Assembly: GCF_000757425.2 (NCBI RefSeq)
Contig: NZ_JPKR02000003.1
Location: forward strand, 1,116,001 to 1,180,000
Origin: Tatumella morbirosei
GTDB taxonomy: Bacteria; Pseudomonadota; Gammaproteobacteria; Enterobacterales; Enterobacteriaceae
Direction: 5' to 3'
Length of the DNA: 64,000 nt
Shown in pieces: positions 9,019 to 17,068 of the stretch. The notes beneath the pieces are model-generated. The model was not told the DNA's origin and did no database searches. It saw nothing but the letters and a program-made list of their open reading frames with translations. The position numbers and the translations under genes were made by a program. Every line of letters begins with the position of its first letter. Within the stretch, counting starts at the first letter, position 1.

Positions 9019-9526
9019 GACTTGTTTTTCCTTTTGACGTGACTATCTCACTAAACTTACGTTCAAGCGCAGCGGCATCTATAGTAGAGATATTTCTGAC
9101 TGATTGTTCCATGTACTGATGGATAAGTTCATCACCGACAATTTTTCGTATTTTTTCCAGTGCAGCATCCAGCGAAAATTTTTTAGCCGCCAGCAAATGA
9201 CATTTCCGGTAAATCAATGCCAGTAGCAGTTCTTCAGGGCTTTCTGCTGAATCTTCATTGATAATCTTTAGGGCCGTATTGGTGGCCTGAAGTTTATTTC
9301 TTCTGGCATACGACGCCGCAGCATTAGCTGTGGCCTGTTGTTGCTCCTGATGCTTTTTTTGCTGTTTCTGCTGAGCTTCAGCTTGCTTACGTTCCTGACT
9401 TTTTTGCCAGTAGTGTTGCGATTCAAGTTCTGACAGACGGGCATAAAAGTACCCATCCCGTTCAATATTCGAATATTGTGAATGCAGTAAATTAATCTGT
9501 GACTGTACAGCATCAGACCCTTTCAT
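9005..9526 (-). CDS. Unrecognised coiled-coil protein, second gene of an orphan operon
   Basis: The protein is 173 residues from the ATG at 9526. The open frame reaches 9595, but 9526 has a good ribosome binding site (GGGAGAT) and leaves a modest 14-nt overlap with the upstream gene. It is highly polar. Residues of about 38-75 are dominated by Gln, Lys and Glu (QKSQERKQAEAQQKQQKKHQ), typical of a long coiled coil, and a helical C-terminal part follows. There is no signal peptide or membrane segment. It sits between a 70-residue acidic helical protein and a membrane protein with a similar coil. Function unknown. Confidence 0.75.
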   Translation of the reverse strand: MKGSDAVQSQINLLHSQYSNIERDGYFYARLSELESQHYWQKSQERKQAEAQQKQQKKHQEQQQATANAAASYARRNKLQATNTALKIINEDSAESPEELLLALIYRKCHLLAAKKFSLDAALEKIRKIVGDELIHQYMEQSVRNISTIDAAALERKFSEIVTSKGKTSHVNL

Positions 9527-9725
9527 TAGTATCTCCCGAACCGGATTGCTGCTCCAGGAACTGTGTGGCGGAATCATAAAAAGGGGATAAATCACTGAAC
9601 AACTCTGTCAACTTTTCTTTCTGTTGTTGATTGAGTAATGGTAAAAGCTGATTAATGACTTCAACCTTAAGTTCGATATCGATAATTGTTTTCTTACCGA
9701 TTTCCTGCAGGATGCTTTTATCCAT
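9513..9725 (-). CDS. Small unrecognised helical protein, first gene of an orphan operon
   Basis: A 70-residue protein with ATG at 9725 and ribosome binding site AAGGAAAG. It is predicted largely alpha-helical, with a Leu/Ile heptad-like pattern (VEVINQLLPLLNQQQKEKL) and no signal peptide or membrane helix. It overlaps the following coiled-coil gene by 14 nt. I cannot name a family. The good ribosome binding site and the tight coupling to two further genes argue that it is a real gene rather than a chance frame. Confidence 0.7.
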   Translation of the reverse strand: MDKSILQEIGKKTIIDIELKVEVINQLLPLLNQQQKEKLTELFSDLSPFYDSATQFLEQQSGSGDTNERV

Positions 9726-10050
9726 GACTTTCCTTGATTCAGGTTACATACAGGCAGACGACATACTACTGATGAGGGGTTCTTACATAACACAACAGAG
9801 TTCCACAGGACTTAACGAATACCGAATCTGGTGAAAATACTCTGATAAACTGACTATGTCTGACACAGAAGAAAGCATAAGCATTTTTCATGCATCTTCA
9901 ACAAAAATAATTTGCCAGTTTTGTTCTTCCGGTCAACCCCGCCGACAATACGTTATATGCATATCTTCCAGCCTCCTGACCGAATCAAAAGCCATAGCAG
10001 AGTTATCACTGGCAGCCCCACGCTAAGCCAGAGAGAGGTTGAGAAATAAT
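9726..10050. other. Intergenic spacer
   Basis: About 325 bp between the araC-type gene and the orphan three-gene operon, both on the minus strand. It should hold the promoter of the orphan operon. I see no clear operator, repeat or additional reading frame. Confidence 0.4.
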
Positions 10051-10929
10051 TTAGAAAAGCGGAACGTTTTCAAAGCGTTTACGGTATTCACGGGGACTGA
10101 TTTGCCGGTGCTGACTAAAAACACGGGAGAAATAGAGCGGATCCTGATATCCCACTGCCCTGGCAATCTGCGTCACGGATAACTGCGTTTGTTGTAATAA
10201 ATCGCAGGCCCGGGAAACACGCTGCTGTTCACGCCAGCCATAGATAGTTTTACCGGTTTGCTGTCGAAAAATGTGGGTCAGCCGTGAAGGAGAAAGAAAA
10301 GTCATTCGTGCCAGAGCCTCAATCCGGATATCTTCAGCCAGATGTTCATTCAGATAATGGCAGACGGTAGTGATCCGCGGATCACGGTGATAATGATTGC
10401 TGTGCGGCTGGCGCTGAAAAGTCTGCAAAATAATCCGTTCGAGGGTATTCATCGCCATCGCATCTGACAGAGGGTCTGCCGCCGCATTATTGCGGATAAC
10501 GTCCCGAAACATCTCAGACATTTGAAGACTGTCAGCTGTATCCGCCAACTGCATTCGTCCTATGTCACCTTCATTTCGGTCCCAGTGCAGCCAGTCACTC
10601 CAGTAAGGGCGGGGAATAAAGTAGATCCACAGATGATCCCAGGCCAGACTCTCCCTGGCTCTTCCGTAATGGTGAATCACTGTCGGAGGGAACAATAACA
10701 TCTCATTTGGCTGGCAGTGAAATTCTCCCTCTGCATGGTGGATAACCCCTTCTCCTTTCAGTGTCAGATTTAGCATATAACCTTTCATGCCATTAGCGCG
10801 GTGAATAAAGAAATCCAGTTTGCTGCCGGGGCTGATTGGCGTAAACCCAGACACCATAAACGCGTTAAACGTGAAACTCTTTACCAGCGGTGAAAAACTG
10901 ATTAACTCAGCATCGTTCAGTTCGCTCAT
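10051..10929 (-). CDS. araC: AraC, arabinose-type transcriptional regulator
   Basis: A 292-residue protein that aligns along its length with E. coli AraC: an N-terminal cupin arm and sugar pocket (FNAFMVSGFTPI, LDFFIHR, GMKGYMLNLT, FPPTVIHHYGR) and two C-terminal helix-turn-helices (about 205-285). All six residues that contact L-arabinose in E. coli AraC (Pro8, Thr24, Arg38, Tyr82, His93, Trp95) are present at a constant +6 offset: Pro14, Thr30, Arg44, Tyr88, His99, Trp101. It is the last gene of a minus-strand group with a GPH transporter and a GH42 galactosidase. No araBAD genes are in the window. The likely effector is arabinose or a close stereoisomer. Confidence 0.88.
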   Translation of the reverse strand: MSELNDAELISFSPLVKSFTFNAFMVSGFTPISPGSKLDFFIHRANGMKGYMLNLTLKGEGVIHHAEGEFHCQPNEMLLFPPTVIHHYGRARESLAWDHLWIYFIPRPYWSDWLHWDRNEGDIGRMQLADTADSLQMSEMFRDVIRNNAAADPLSDAMAMNTLERIILQTFQRQPHSNHYHRDPRITTVCHYLNEHLAEDIRIEALARMTFLSPSRLTHIFRQQTGKTIYGWREQQRVSRACDLLQQTQLSVTQIARAVGYQDPLYFSRVFSQHRQISPREYRKRFENVPLF

Positions 10930-11014
10930 AGATCATTATCCGGCAGGGGTTTACCAGAATGATAATACCCCTGCCAGGAGCTGCGGGTAACGAGCTGAAA
11001 GTTTGTGAAGAAGC

Positions 11015-12433
11015 TCACGGCAGGCCCTGTAATTGCCTGGTTTTGACTCTCCGGGTATCCTTTTCTGCAGAATAACGCCCAGCCGACAGATCGCGGGCCA
11101 CAGTTTCGTAAAAACTATCCAGCCGGTAAAACCACAGTATTATCATGTTCATTACTGCTAACAGCAGCGGGAACCAGATAAATAAAAACTCAATGGTGTG
11201 GATAACCGTTTCTGACTGGGGTCCATTGCCTCCACTGATAAATCCTGCTGCGCCGAGTATCCATCCCACACTGGCCGTTCCCAGCCCCATCCCTAGCGTC
11301 TGCCCCAGTGTTCCGGCACTGAACAGTATCCCTTCAATCCGTAATCCGCTTCGCCATTCCCCATAATCAATGGTGTCAGCCAACAGCGCAAACATCGTTG
11401 CACCGATTCCGCAGAACCCAATACTGCGCACTACGGTCGAAATAATCACAAACACTGCATCCTGTTTTCCCAGCAAGGGGATCAGATAAGCGATGCAGCA
11501 AACCAATAGTCCGGTCATCGCCAACCTGCGTTTGCCCAGCTTTTTTAGCAAAAAAGGGATAATCAGTAGGGTCAACAAACCCGGGATATATTGCGCCATG
11601 CTGATATAAGCAATCAGGCTGACATCTGACAGGATATATTTAGAGTAGTAAACTCCGACCGATGACAGTGCTGTCAGGCTGGTAAAAGTAATCAGCAGAT
11701 AAAAGAAGATCATCATCCAGTAGCGATTCGCCAGCATGGAATGCATCACCAGGCGGGCATTGATTCGTTGGCTGTTATCTTTACTCACCGGAGTCACACG
11801 CTCTTTGGTGCCCAGTGCCGTTAGCAACAGACAAAGTGCAGTAAAGAAACCTAAAATACCAAACACGATGACCCACGAGGTATGGCTGTTGCCAAAGAAC
11901 GCTACCAGCGGCAGGGTCAGTACCCCGACAGTCAGCGACCCACAGGTAGACAGCCCTTTACGGAAAACACTGAGGATACCACGCTGATAAGTATCCCGGG
12001 TGATCAGTGCCAGCAGCGATCCATAAGCGATATTGTTGGCGGTAAAAAAAATATTCGCCAGTAAATAGGTGGCGCAGACATAGGCGACTTTTAGCGGATA
12101 GCTGATGGCCGGCACGGTCGACATTAAAAATGCCGCCAGGCCAAACGGTACCGCAGTCCAGAGTACCCAGGGACGCGCTTTTCCCAGTCGGGAGCTTGTT
12201 TTATCAATCCGGATCCCGACGAATATACAAATCAGACCGTCGAGTACCCGGGCAAAAAACATCAGTGAGCCAATCAGTAACGCTGATATACCCACCACAT
12301 CAGTATAAAAGTAAGCGAGGAAAGTCACCATCAGGGTATAAGTCAGGTTAGTACCATAATCCCCGATACCAAAAGCCAGCCGTTCGCGCAGCCCGACAGG
12401 TTGCAGATCACTATTTACATCACCGATAGCCAT
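11015..12433 (-). CDS. GPH-family sugar:cation symporter
   Basis: A 472-residue protein with about twelve membrane segments. It has the GPH (glycoside-pentoside-hexuronide) hallmarks RLAFGIGDYGTNL at the N-terminus, RIDKTSSRLGKARPW in the first cytoplasmic loop and ADTIDYGEWRSGLRIEG in the second half. The family takes up melibiose, lactose, xylosides or glucuronides with Na+ or H+. The ATG shares one base with the stop codon of the GH42 gene (TAATG), so the pair is almost certainly co-translated. Substrate is inferred from context to be a galactoside or arabinoside. Confidence 0.9.
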   Translation of the reverse strand: MAIGDVNSDLQPVGLRERLAFGIGDYGTNLTYTLMVTFLAYFYTDVVGISALLIGSLMFFARVLDGLICIFVGIRIDKTSSRLGKARPWVLWTAVPFGLAAFLMSTVPAISYPLKVAYVCATYLLANIFFTANNIAYGSLLALITRDTYQRGILSVFRKGLSTCGSLTVGVLTLPLVAFFGNSHTSWVIVFGILGFFTALCLLLTALGTKERVTPVSKDNSQRINARLVMHSMLANRYWMMIFFYLLITFTSLTALSSVGVYYSKYILSDVSLIAYISMAQYIPGLLTLLIIPFLLKKLGKRRLAMTGLLVCCIAYLIPLLGKQDAVFVIISTVVRSIGFCGIGATMFALLADTIDYGEWRSGLRIEGILFSAGTLGQTLGMGLGTASVGWILGAAGFISGGNGPQSETVIHTIEFLFIWFPLLLAVMNMIILWFYRLDSFYETVARDLSAGRYSAEKDTRRVKTRQLQGLP

Positions 12434-14469
12434 TATGCAGTCTCCGATTCAAAGATTGCTACACCCCAGTCGGGCAGTGTCAGAACACTGCCCTGAGCGA
12501 AACGACTTCCCGTCAGCAATTCATGGCCGCCAGCAAAAGGCAGAGTCACCTCCTGTGATTGCGCAGAGTAATTGAACAGAAACAACAGAGCTGAACCTGT
12601 CCGGCTAATCGCCCGTTTAACAACCAGAGGAAAACGCAACCCGCCATTGTCAATGGTCAGTTCGATTCGCCGGGTTAAATGGGTTATAACGCCGGATAAC
12701 ACCCCGGCAGTCAGCGGACAACCGATATAGGTTGCAGTACCGGCACCATACTGATGATGAACCACTGCAGCATATTGGTCCCAGTAGGGGTGCTGATATC
12801 GAGCCCAGATTTCGGTATCTGCCCCGTCAGTTTCCAGCAGTTCCATCCAGTCAGTAACCACCGCGTCTTCCCCGTCGAGCTGCAGTACATCTGACTGTAA
12901 AGTGACCTCATGAGGTTCAACAAATAACTGATAACTGGCGCCAATAGTTTCACGGATCACCGCCGGCTGGCGCTGATGCCGCACTTTAAGATGCTGATTC
13001 GCAAAACCGGATTTAAACGAATAGAGCACATGCCCCCCCTGCTCTACAAACTGATTTAAACGCTGAAGTGACTGGTCGGAAACCGCATAGAGTAAGGGTG
13101 CAATCAGCAACTGATAACGGTTCACCCGAGGGTCATCGACGCAAAGAACATCAACCTCGATATTCAACCGGTACAGCGCATCGTAATAACTGCGAACCTG
13201 ATCGTTATACTGGTGCTGTTTATGCCGGCCAAACTGATGGCCCTGATACGGATGCCAGTCAATCGCGGTCAGTGAATCATTGCTGACCAATAGCGCCACG
13301 TGGTTGCACTTCTTCAGTCCCGCTAGTGTCGGCGATAAACAGGCAAATTGCTGCCCTATCTGTTGTGCTTCGTGATAGACAGGATTGGGCTGCAGATCAT
13401 GACTCAGTAGCCCTTTCCAGTAGGTTTCATAGGAATTATGCAGCGAATGCCAGTGCCAGTAGCCAACCATTGCAGCTCCGGACGCTATATGACTGAAGGC
13501 CTGCAAGCGTAACTGACCAGGATAAGGTGTCCAGTTTTTGAAGGCCTGAGCCTGGGTTTCCAGTACCAGATAATTATTATCTTTGGTGGTACGGGCAATA
13601 TCCCCGCAGAAAGCGATTTCTGCGCCCGTCAGTGCGTGTTGCCCGGGATGATAGATATCAACCCCGGTGATATCCAGCGGACGGGATGCCACAAAGTGGT
13701 CAACCTCACCTCGCACACCAAACGACCAGGTCCGCCATTCAAAATCAAAGTTATGGGTTACAAACTGTTGTGGTAAACGATACTCATGAACCAGCCGGAC
13801 CTGCCAGCAAAGAAACTGACTCACCAGTTCGCGCTGATATCGCTGAAAAGCGGCCCCGAGACTGGCATTAATGGTACTTTCCAGCGGCGGAAAATCTTCC
13901 CAGTCATCGATCCGGTTACTCCAGTAATCCAGACCGAATTCGGCATTCAACTTATCGGTATCACCGGCAAACTGCTGTTTCAGGTGTTGCACAAAATCCC
14001 GCTGAACATGCGAACCACAGGTGTCGTAGTATTTAGTTTCGTTATCGACCTGAAAACCGATCACCGCCGGATGGCGGGCTGTAGCGGCCAGCAATCGGCG
14101 AATAATCCGTTCGGCATAGAACAGATAAACAGGGCTGGTGATATCCATCTTTTGCCGGTGACCGTATTTGTTCACTCCCTGTGGTGTCTCTGCCATCACT
14201 GAAGGATGTTTTTTTGCCAGCCAGCCGGGGAGCGCATAGGTGGGAGTGCCGATGATGACTGAAATCTGATGCTGATGCATCCGGTCCAGTACTGTTAACA
14301 CCTGCGAGAAATCAAACTCTCCATCCCGCGGCTCATAACTACTCCATGTACTTTCAGCGATTCTCACCACATTAATTCCCGCCGCTTTCATTAGCCGAAT
14401 ATCTTCATCCAGCCGCTCTTCCGGCAGATATTCGCGGTAATAGGCCACGCCATATAACAATTTTTCCAC
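12433..14469 (-). CDS. GH42 beta-galactosidase (possible alpha-L-arabinopyranosidase)
   Basis: A 678-residue enzyme of glycoside hydrolase family 42, the usual length, lacking a signal peptide and so intracellular. The acid/base Glu144 lies in FQVDNETK and the nucleophile Glu304 in YLVLETQAQAF. The TIM-barrel (about 1-390), the trimerisation domain (about 395-600) and a short C-terminal beta domain are all present. The start is a GTG at 14469 preceded by GGGGAG. Family members cleave terminal beta-galactosides, and some accept alpha-L-arabinopyranosides. Coupling to a transporter and a true AraC-type sensor favours a plant-derived galactoside or arabinoside substrate. Confidence 0.92.
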   Translation of the reverse strand: MEKLLYGVAYYREYLPEERLDEDIRLMKAAGINVVRIAESTWSSYEPRDGEFDFSQVLTVLDRMHQHQISVIIGTPTYALPGWLAKKHPSVMAETPQGVNKYGHRQKMDITSPVYLFYAERIIRRLLAATARHPAVIGFQVDNETKYYDTCGSHVQRDFVQHLKQQFAGDTDKLNAEFGLDYWSNRIDDWEDFPPLESTINASLGAAFQRYQRELVSQFLCWQVRLVHEYRLPQQFVTHNFDFEWRTWSFGVRGEVDHFVASRPLDITGVDIYHPGQHALTGAEIAFCGDIARTTKDNNYLVLETQAQAFKNWTPYPGQLRLQAFSHIASGAAMVGYWHWHSLHNSYETYWKGLLSHDLQPNPVYHEAQQIGQQFACLSPTLAGLKKCNHVALLVSNDSLTAIDWHPYQGHQFGRHKQHQYNDQVRSYYDALYRLNIEVDVLCVDDPRVNRYQLLIAPLLYAVSDQSLQRLNQFVEQGGHVLYSFKSGFANQHLKVRHQRQPAVIRETIGASYQLFVEPHEVTLQSDVLQLDGEDAVVTDWMELLETDGADTEIWARYQHPYWDQYAAVVHHQYGAGTATYIGCPLTAGVLSGVITHLTRRIELTIDNGGLRFPLVVKRAISRTGSALLFLFNYSAQSQEVTLPFAGGHELLTGSRFAQGSVLTLPDWGVAIFESETA

Positions 14470-14643
14470 CCTAATCTCCCCGTATTCAGTCTGTGATCAC
14501 CTCTATTCTGGATCAGGGCTGTCCGGTAAAGATAAAGCAGTTCGCTGCCAACATAGACAAACTCGCTCTGACTACTGACCTATGAACAACGTCACATTTT
14601 TGCTATGGTGCGGTGAACATTTTTCACAGGGAGTGAATCTGTT

Positions 14644-15087
14644 ATGGCAATAAAATCATTGCATTATTCTCAGTTTGCCGACCTCAGAATTGAGGGTGTG
14701 GGTATACATGCCAGCTTTTCAGTGAAGTTAACCGTTTATGACGAAAATATTCCGGCCGGAAAGCAGCTTTCAGTATCTGCGACCGGCGCAACCAATGCAG
14801 CCAGGGCTGCTGGAAATGGTAATGTTTTATTTTGGTGTAAGGTCAGGGATTTATTAAGTTACAGAGAATACTCTTTACAAAGACAATCAGGTGAGTATGT
14901 TGCTACAGGCAATAATGACATTTTTATTGGAACCACTCGCTTTCTGATAAACAGTAATACAATTCAGTCACCAAAAATAGAAATCACCGCCGGATATATT
15001 TATGAATCAGGGTATACTGGCAGTGCTGTTCCTATACCATCCTCTCTCAGAAAAACCATACTTCTGACACCGTTCAGCAGAGGATGA
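14644..15087 (+). CDS. Unrecognised beta-rich protein, first of an AT-rich orphan pair
   Basis: A 147-residue protein without signal peptide or membrane segments, rich in short beta-type stretches. The ATG at 14644 follows AGGGAGTG. I cannot name a family. The next gene begins 1 nt after its stop codon, so the two form an operon. Base composition is visibly more AT-rich than the neighbouring GH42 operon. The pair ends about 290 bp from the 3' end of the argW tRNA gene, a common integration site, so recent transfer is plausible. It is divergent from the GH42 operon. Confidence 0.7.
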   Translation: MAIKSLHYSQFADLRIEGVGIHASFSVKLTVYDENIPAGKQLSVSATGATNAARAAGNGNVLFWCKVRDLLSYREYSLQRQSGEYVATGNNDIFIGTTRFLINSNTIQSPKIEITAGYIYESGYTGSAVPIPSSLRKTILLTPFSRG

Positions 15088-15088
15088 T

Positions 15089-15655
15089 ATGAGCATAAAA
15101 AAATTATTAATACCGGCATTGTTTATACTAACTCCCGGGGTTTATGCTGAATCCAGTCAGGACTTATCAACTATTACTGCCTCTGGCCTGGTCAGAGAGT
15201 ACATAATGTCTGATGATAAATCTTCTAAGACTCTGGCTATGAAGCAATTAAATCAGCTTTACAAAGATAATCCCGAAAACATCAACATCCTGCGCATGTA
15301 CTCCGGAATACTTGCTTCATCCGGGGAGTACCGGGAAGCAATTAATATTATTTCAATATATAACCTGGGTCATAGCGAACCCTCATTTATGTTAAGTGAA
15401 TGTTTGCTGAAAGACAGAACCGGTGATTATGATCCTGAGTGCTACAACAAGGTAATAAAATTAAAAACATCCCTGAATGCCAAAGATATCGATTATCTGA
15501 TGGCACTCTTTATGACTCATCACCAGAATTTTAAAAATGAAAAATCTATTTATATGCAGGGAAGAGATGATAATCAGGATCTTGATATTTTTGACCTTTC
15601 GAAACAAGATGTTCTGAAGATACTTTATCCGGATAAACAGGAAAATAAACCGTAA
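15089..15655 (+). CDS. Exported TPR-like protein, second of an AT-rich orphan pair
   Basis: A 188-residue protein with a clear Sec signal peptide (residues 1-20, MSIKKLLIPALFILTPGVYA, cleavage after Ala20). The rest is helical with a repeat-like pattern (MKQLNQLYKDNPENINILRM, then SGEYREAINIISIYNLG) resembling tetratricopeptide repeats, which usually bind other proteins. It contains Cys near residues 111 and 124. No family is recognised. It is coupled to the upstream cytosolic-looking protein at 14644-15087. Predicted location is periplasmic. Confidence 0.7.
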   Translation: MSIKKLLIPALFILTPGVYAESSQDLSTITASGLVREYIMSDDKSSKTLAMKQLNQLYKDNPENINILRMYSGILASSGEYREAINIISIYNLGHSEPSFMLSECLLKDRTGDYDPECYNKVIKLKTSLNAKDIDYLMALFMTHHQNFKNEKSIYMQGRDDNQDLDIFDLSKQDVLKILYPDKQENKP

Positions 15656-15942
15656 CTGAAAATCTGCTCCGCAAAGCTTCTTTCCGGCAGTTGGTACAGC
15701 ATTCATACCGGCTTCGTCGGTAACTACAGCCGGCGAAAATGTATCCTGCAACCTCACCGGTGACGGATAACAGAGAATGAAACAGAAATGCTTTGCGGGT
15801 AAATGAACTTTAACCAATTTTTACCCAGGATAGTATGCGGCTGTCAATGAACATGTATGGACGGGCATGGAAATTAAATCCAGCTGGAGTCAGTGTTTAT
15901 CAGGAATTCGCTGAGGTGTATGGAGGGTCCTGAAAGGTACGA
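15656..15942. other. Spacer between the orphan gene pair and argW
   Basis: 287 bp without a supported gene. A minus-strand frame (up to 15817) contains a protein-like stretch (SPAVVTDEAGMNAVPTAGKK) but lacks a credible start and overlaps the exported TPR-like gene, so it may be a decayed remnant. I found no copy of the argW 3' end here that would mark an attachment site. Confidence 0.35.
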
Positions 15943-16017
15943 TGGTGTCCCCTGCAGGAATCGAACCTGCAACTAGCCCTTAGGAGGGGCTCGTTATATC
16001 CATTTAACTAAGAGGAC
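15943..16017 (-). tRNA. argW: tRNA-Arg (anticodon CCU), argW
   Basis: 75 nt including an encoded CCA end. The gene reads GTCCTCTTAG at the 5' end, has the anticodon loop CTCCTAA, a T-arm with GGTTCGATTCC and the closing acceptor strand GGGGAC. It is nearly identical to E. coli argW, the tRNA for the rare AGG codon. argW is a well-known integration site for prophages and islands. Its 3' end faces the orphan gene pair and the GH42 operon, the side on which an integrated element would lie. Confidence 0.97.
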
Positions 16018-16252
16018 TCTGGCGGCAACGTTGGCTAACGCCCGACAGCGGTGGGTATCCTACCGTAAAGGCTCAGGTTTTTACAAGTGTTACCTGTGTT
16101 TCAGATAACTAAACAGCAGCTTTGCCCTGTTTAGCCCGGGATTATCCCTGTAACACCCCTACTCCTGTCAGAGAATGCATGCATTTTGTTGTTGCGCTTT
16201 TTCTGTTGGTCAGCATCCGGGTCATTGTAGTCTCCGGGTAAAAATAACACGA

Positions 16253-16735
16253 TTAACGCTGCTCAAGCTGCCGGGTCAGTGTTTCGATACGCTCAGCCAT
16301 TTGCAGGGTCTGTTGAGTCAGTTGGGTATTTTGCTTCAGCAATTCGAGCAGCTGTTCAGACAACTCTTCAGATAGCACCTGGCGACTTGCCATAGCAGCA
16401 TCCAGATCTTCGCGATGTTGTGCATCGGCCAGTGCATGTGCCTGATCGCGCTCCGCCTGGCGGGTTTGCGCCAACAGGATCAAGGGGGCAGCATAAGCCG
16501 CCTGAATGCTAAAAGCTAAGTTGAGTAGAATAAACGGATAAGGATCAAACTTAAGCAGGCCAGCAACGTTCAGTACAATCCACACGATCACCGCGATGGT
16601 CTGGCCAATCAGAAAGGTGGGTGTCCCGAAAAAACGGGCGAAAGCTTCTGCTTTTAATGCAAACCATTCATCGCCGAAAGTATGAGTTATCCCTTTCAGC
16701 GGACGATATAAACGAAATTTTTTATCTGTATGCAT
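16253..16735 (-). CDS. DUF1003 membrane protein
   Basis: 160 residues from the ATG at 16735. The frame is open to 16807, but MHTDKKFRLY follows an AGGA-type site and fits the family start better. It has two membrane helices (about 38-58 and 68-90) around the family motif FDPYPFILLNLAFS, then APLILLAQTRQAERD, and a long C-terminal coiled coil of about 65 residues (EELSEQLLELLKQNTQLTQQ). Family members are inner-membrane proteins of unknown function. It lies alone between argW and glgP. Confidence 0.85.
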   Translation of the reverse strand: MHTDKKFRLYRPLKGITHTFGDEWFALKAEAFARFFGTPTFLIGQTIAVIVWIVLNVAGLLKFDPYPFILLNLAFSIQAAYAAPLILLAQTRQAERDQAHALADAQHREDLDAAMASRQVLSEELSEQLLELLKQNTQLTQQTLQMAERIETLTRQLEQR

Positions 16736-17068
16736 ATCGAAAAAGAATCCTGTGGTGGGTGCCGGCATTGCCGAAATTTTTGATATCGGTAACAGCAGAA
16801 GCAGCATTTTAAGAAACAGACACTCAGCATGTTATACGCCGCCGGTAACCTCTGCACCAAACAGATTTGTGTACGCTAATGTGATTCCCAAAGACAGGAA
16901 AACAGCCTGTTAATCCACTGCTCCGGGTCTGGCTGGGTTAGCTATGGTGGGAATAGTGAATACTGAAATACAAGAAGAAGCAGAAACGGTGGACTTCAAC
17001 GGAGCAGAGGTTTTTTATTTTCGGGATCATACGGCGGAGCAGAAACTCCCTGCCCCGCCATTACAGAG
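16736..17068. other. Spacer downstream of glgP with a GC-rich hairpin
   Basis: About 330 bp between the glgP stop and the DUF1003 gene. A 10-bp inverted repeat with one mismatch (17033-17042 and 17050-17059, GGCGGAGCAG and CTGCCCCGCC) lies 10 nt after glgP. It has no T tract on the minus strand, so it could be a Rho-assisted 3' end or an mRNA-stabilising hairpin. No reading frame is supported. Confidence 0.45.

Noticed and set aside
14470-14643. AraC half-sites upstream of the GH42 gene
   Set aside because: I looked for the TAGC-N7-TCCATA pattern. The best match kept only about six of ten defined positions, too weak to call.
15461-15817. Minus-strand frame of 118 residues near argW
   Set aside because: It overlaps the better-supported exported TPR-like gene and has no ribosome binding site.
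7077-15942. Direct repeats of the argW 3' end marking an integrated element
   Set aside because: I found no second copy of the tRNA end by eye, and there is no integrase gene, so no attachment site is claimed.
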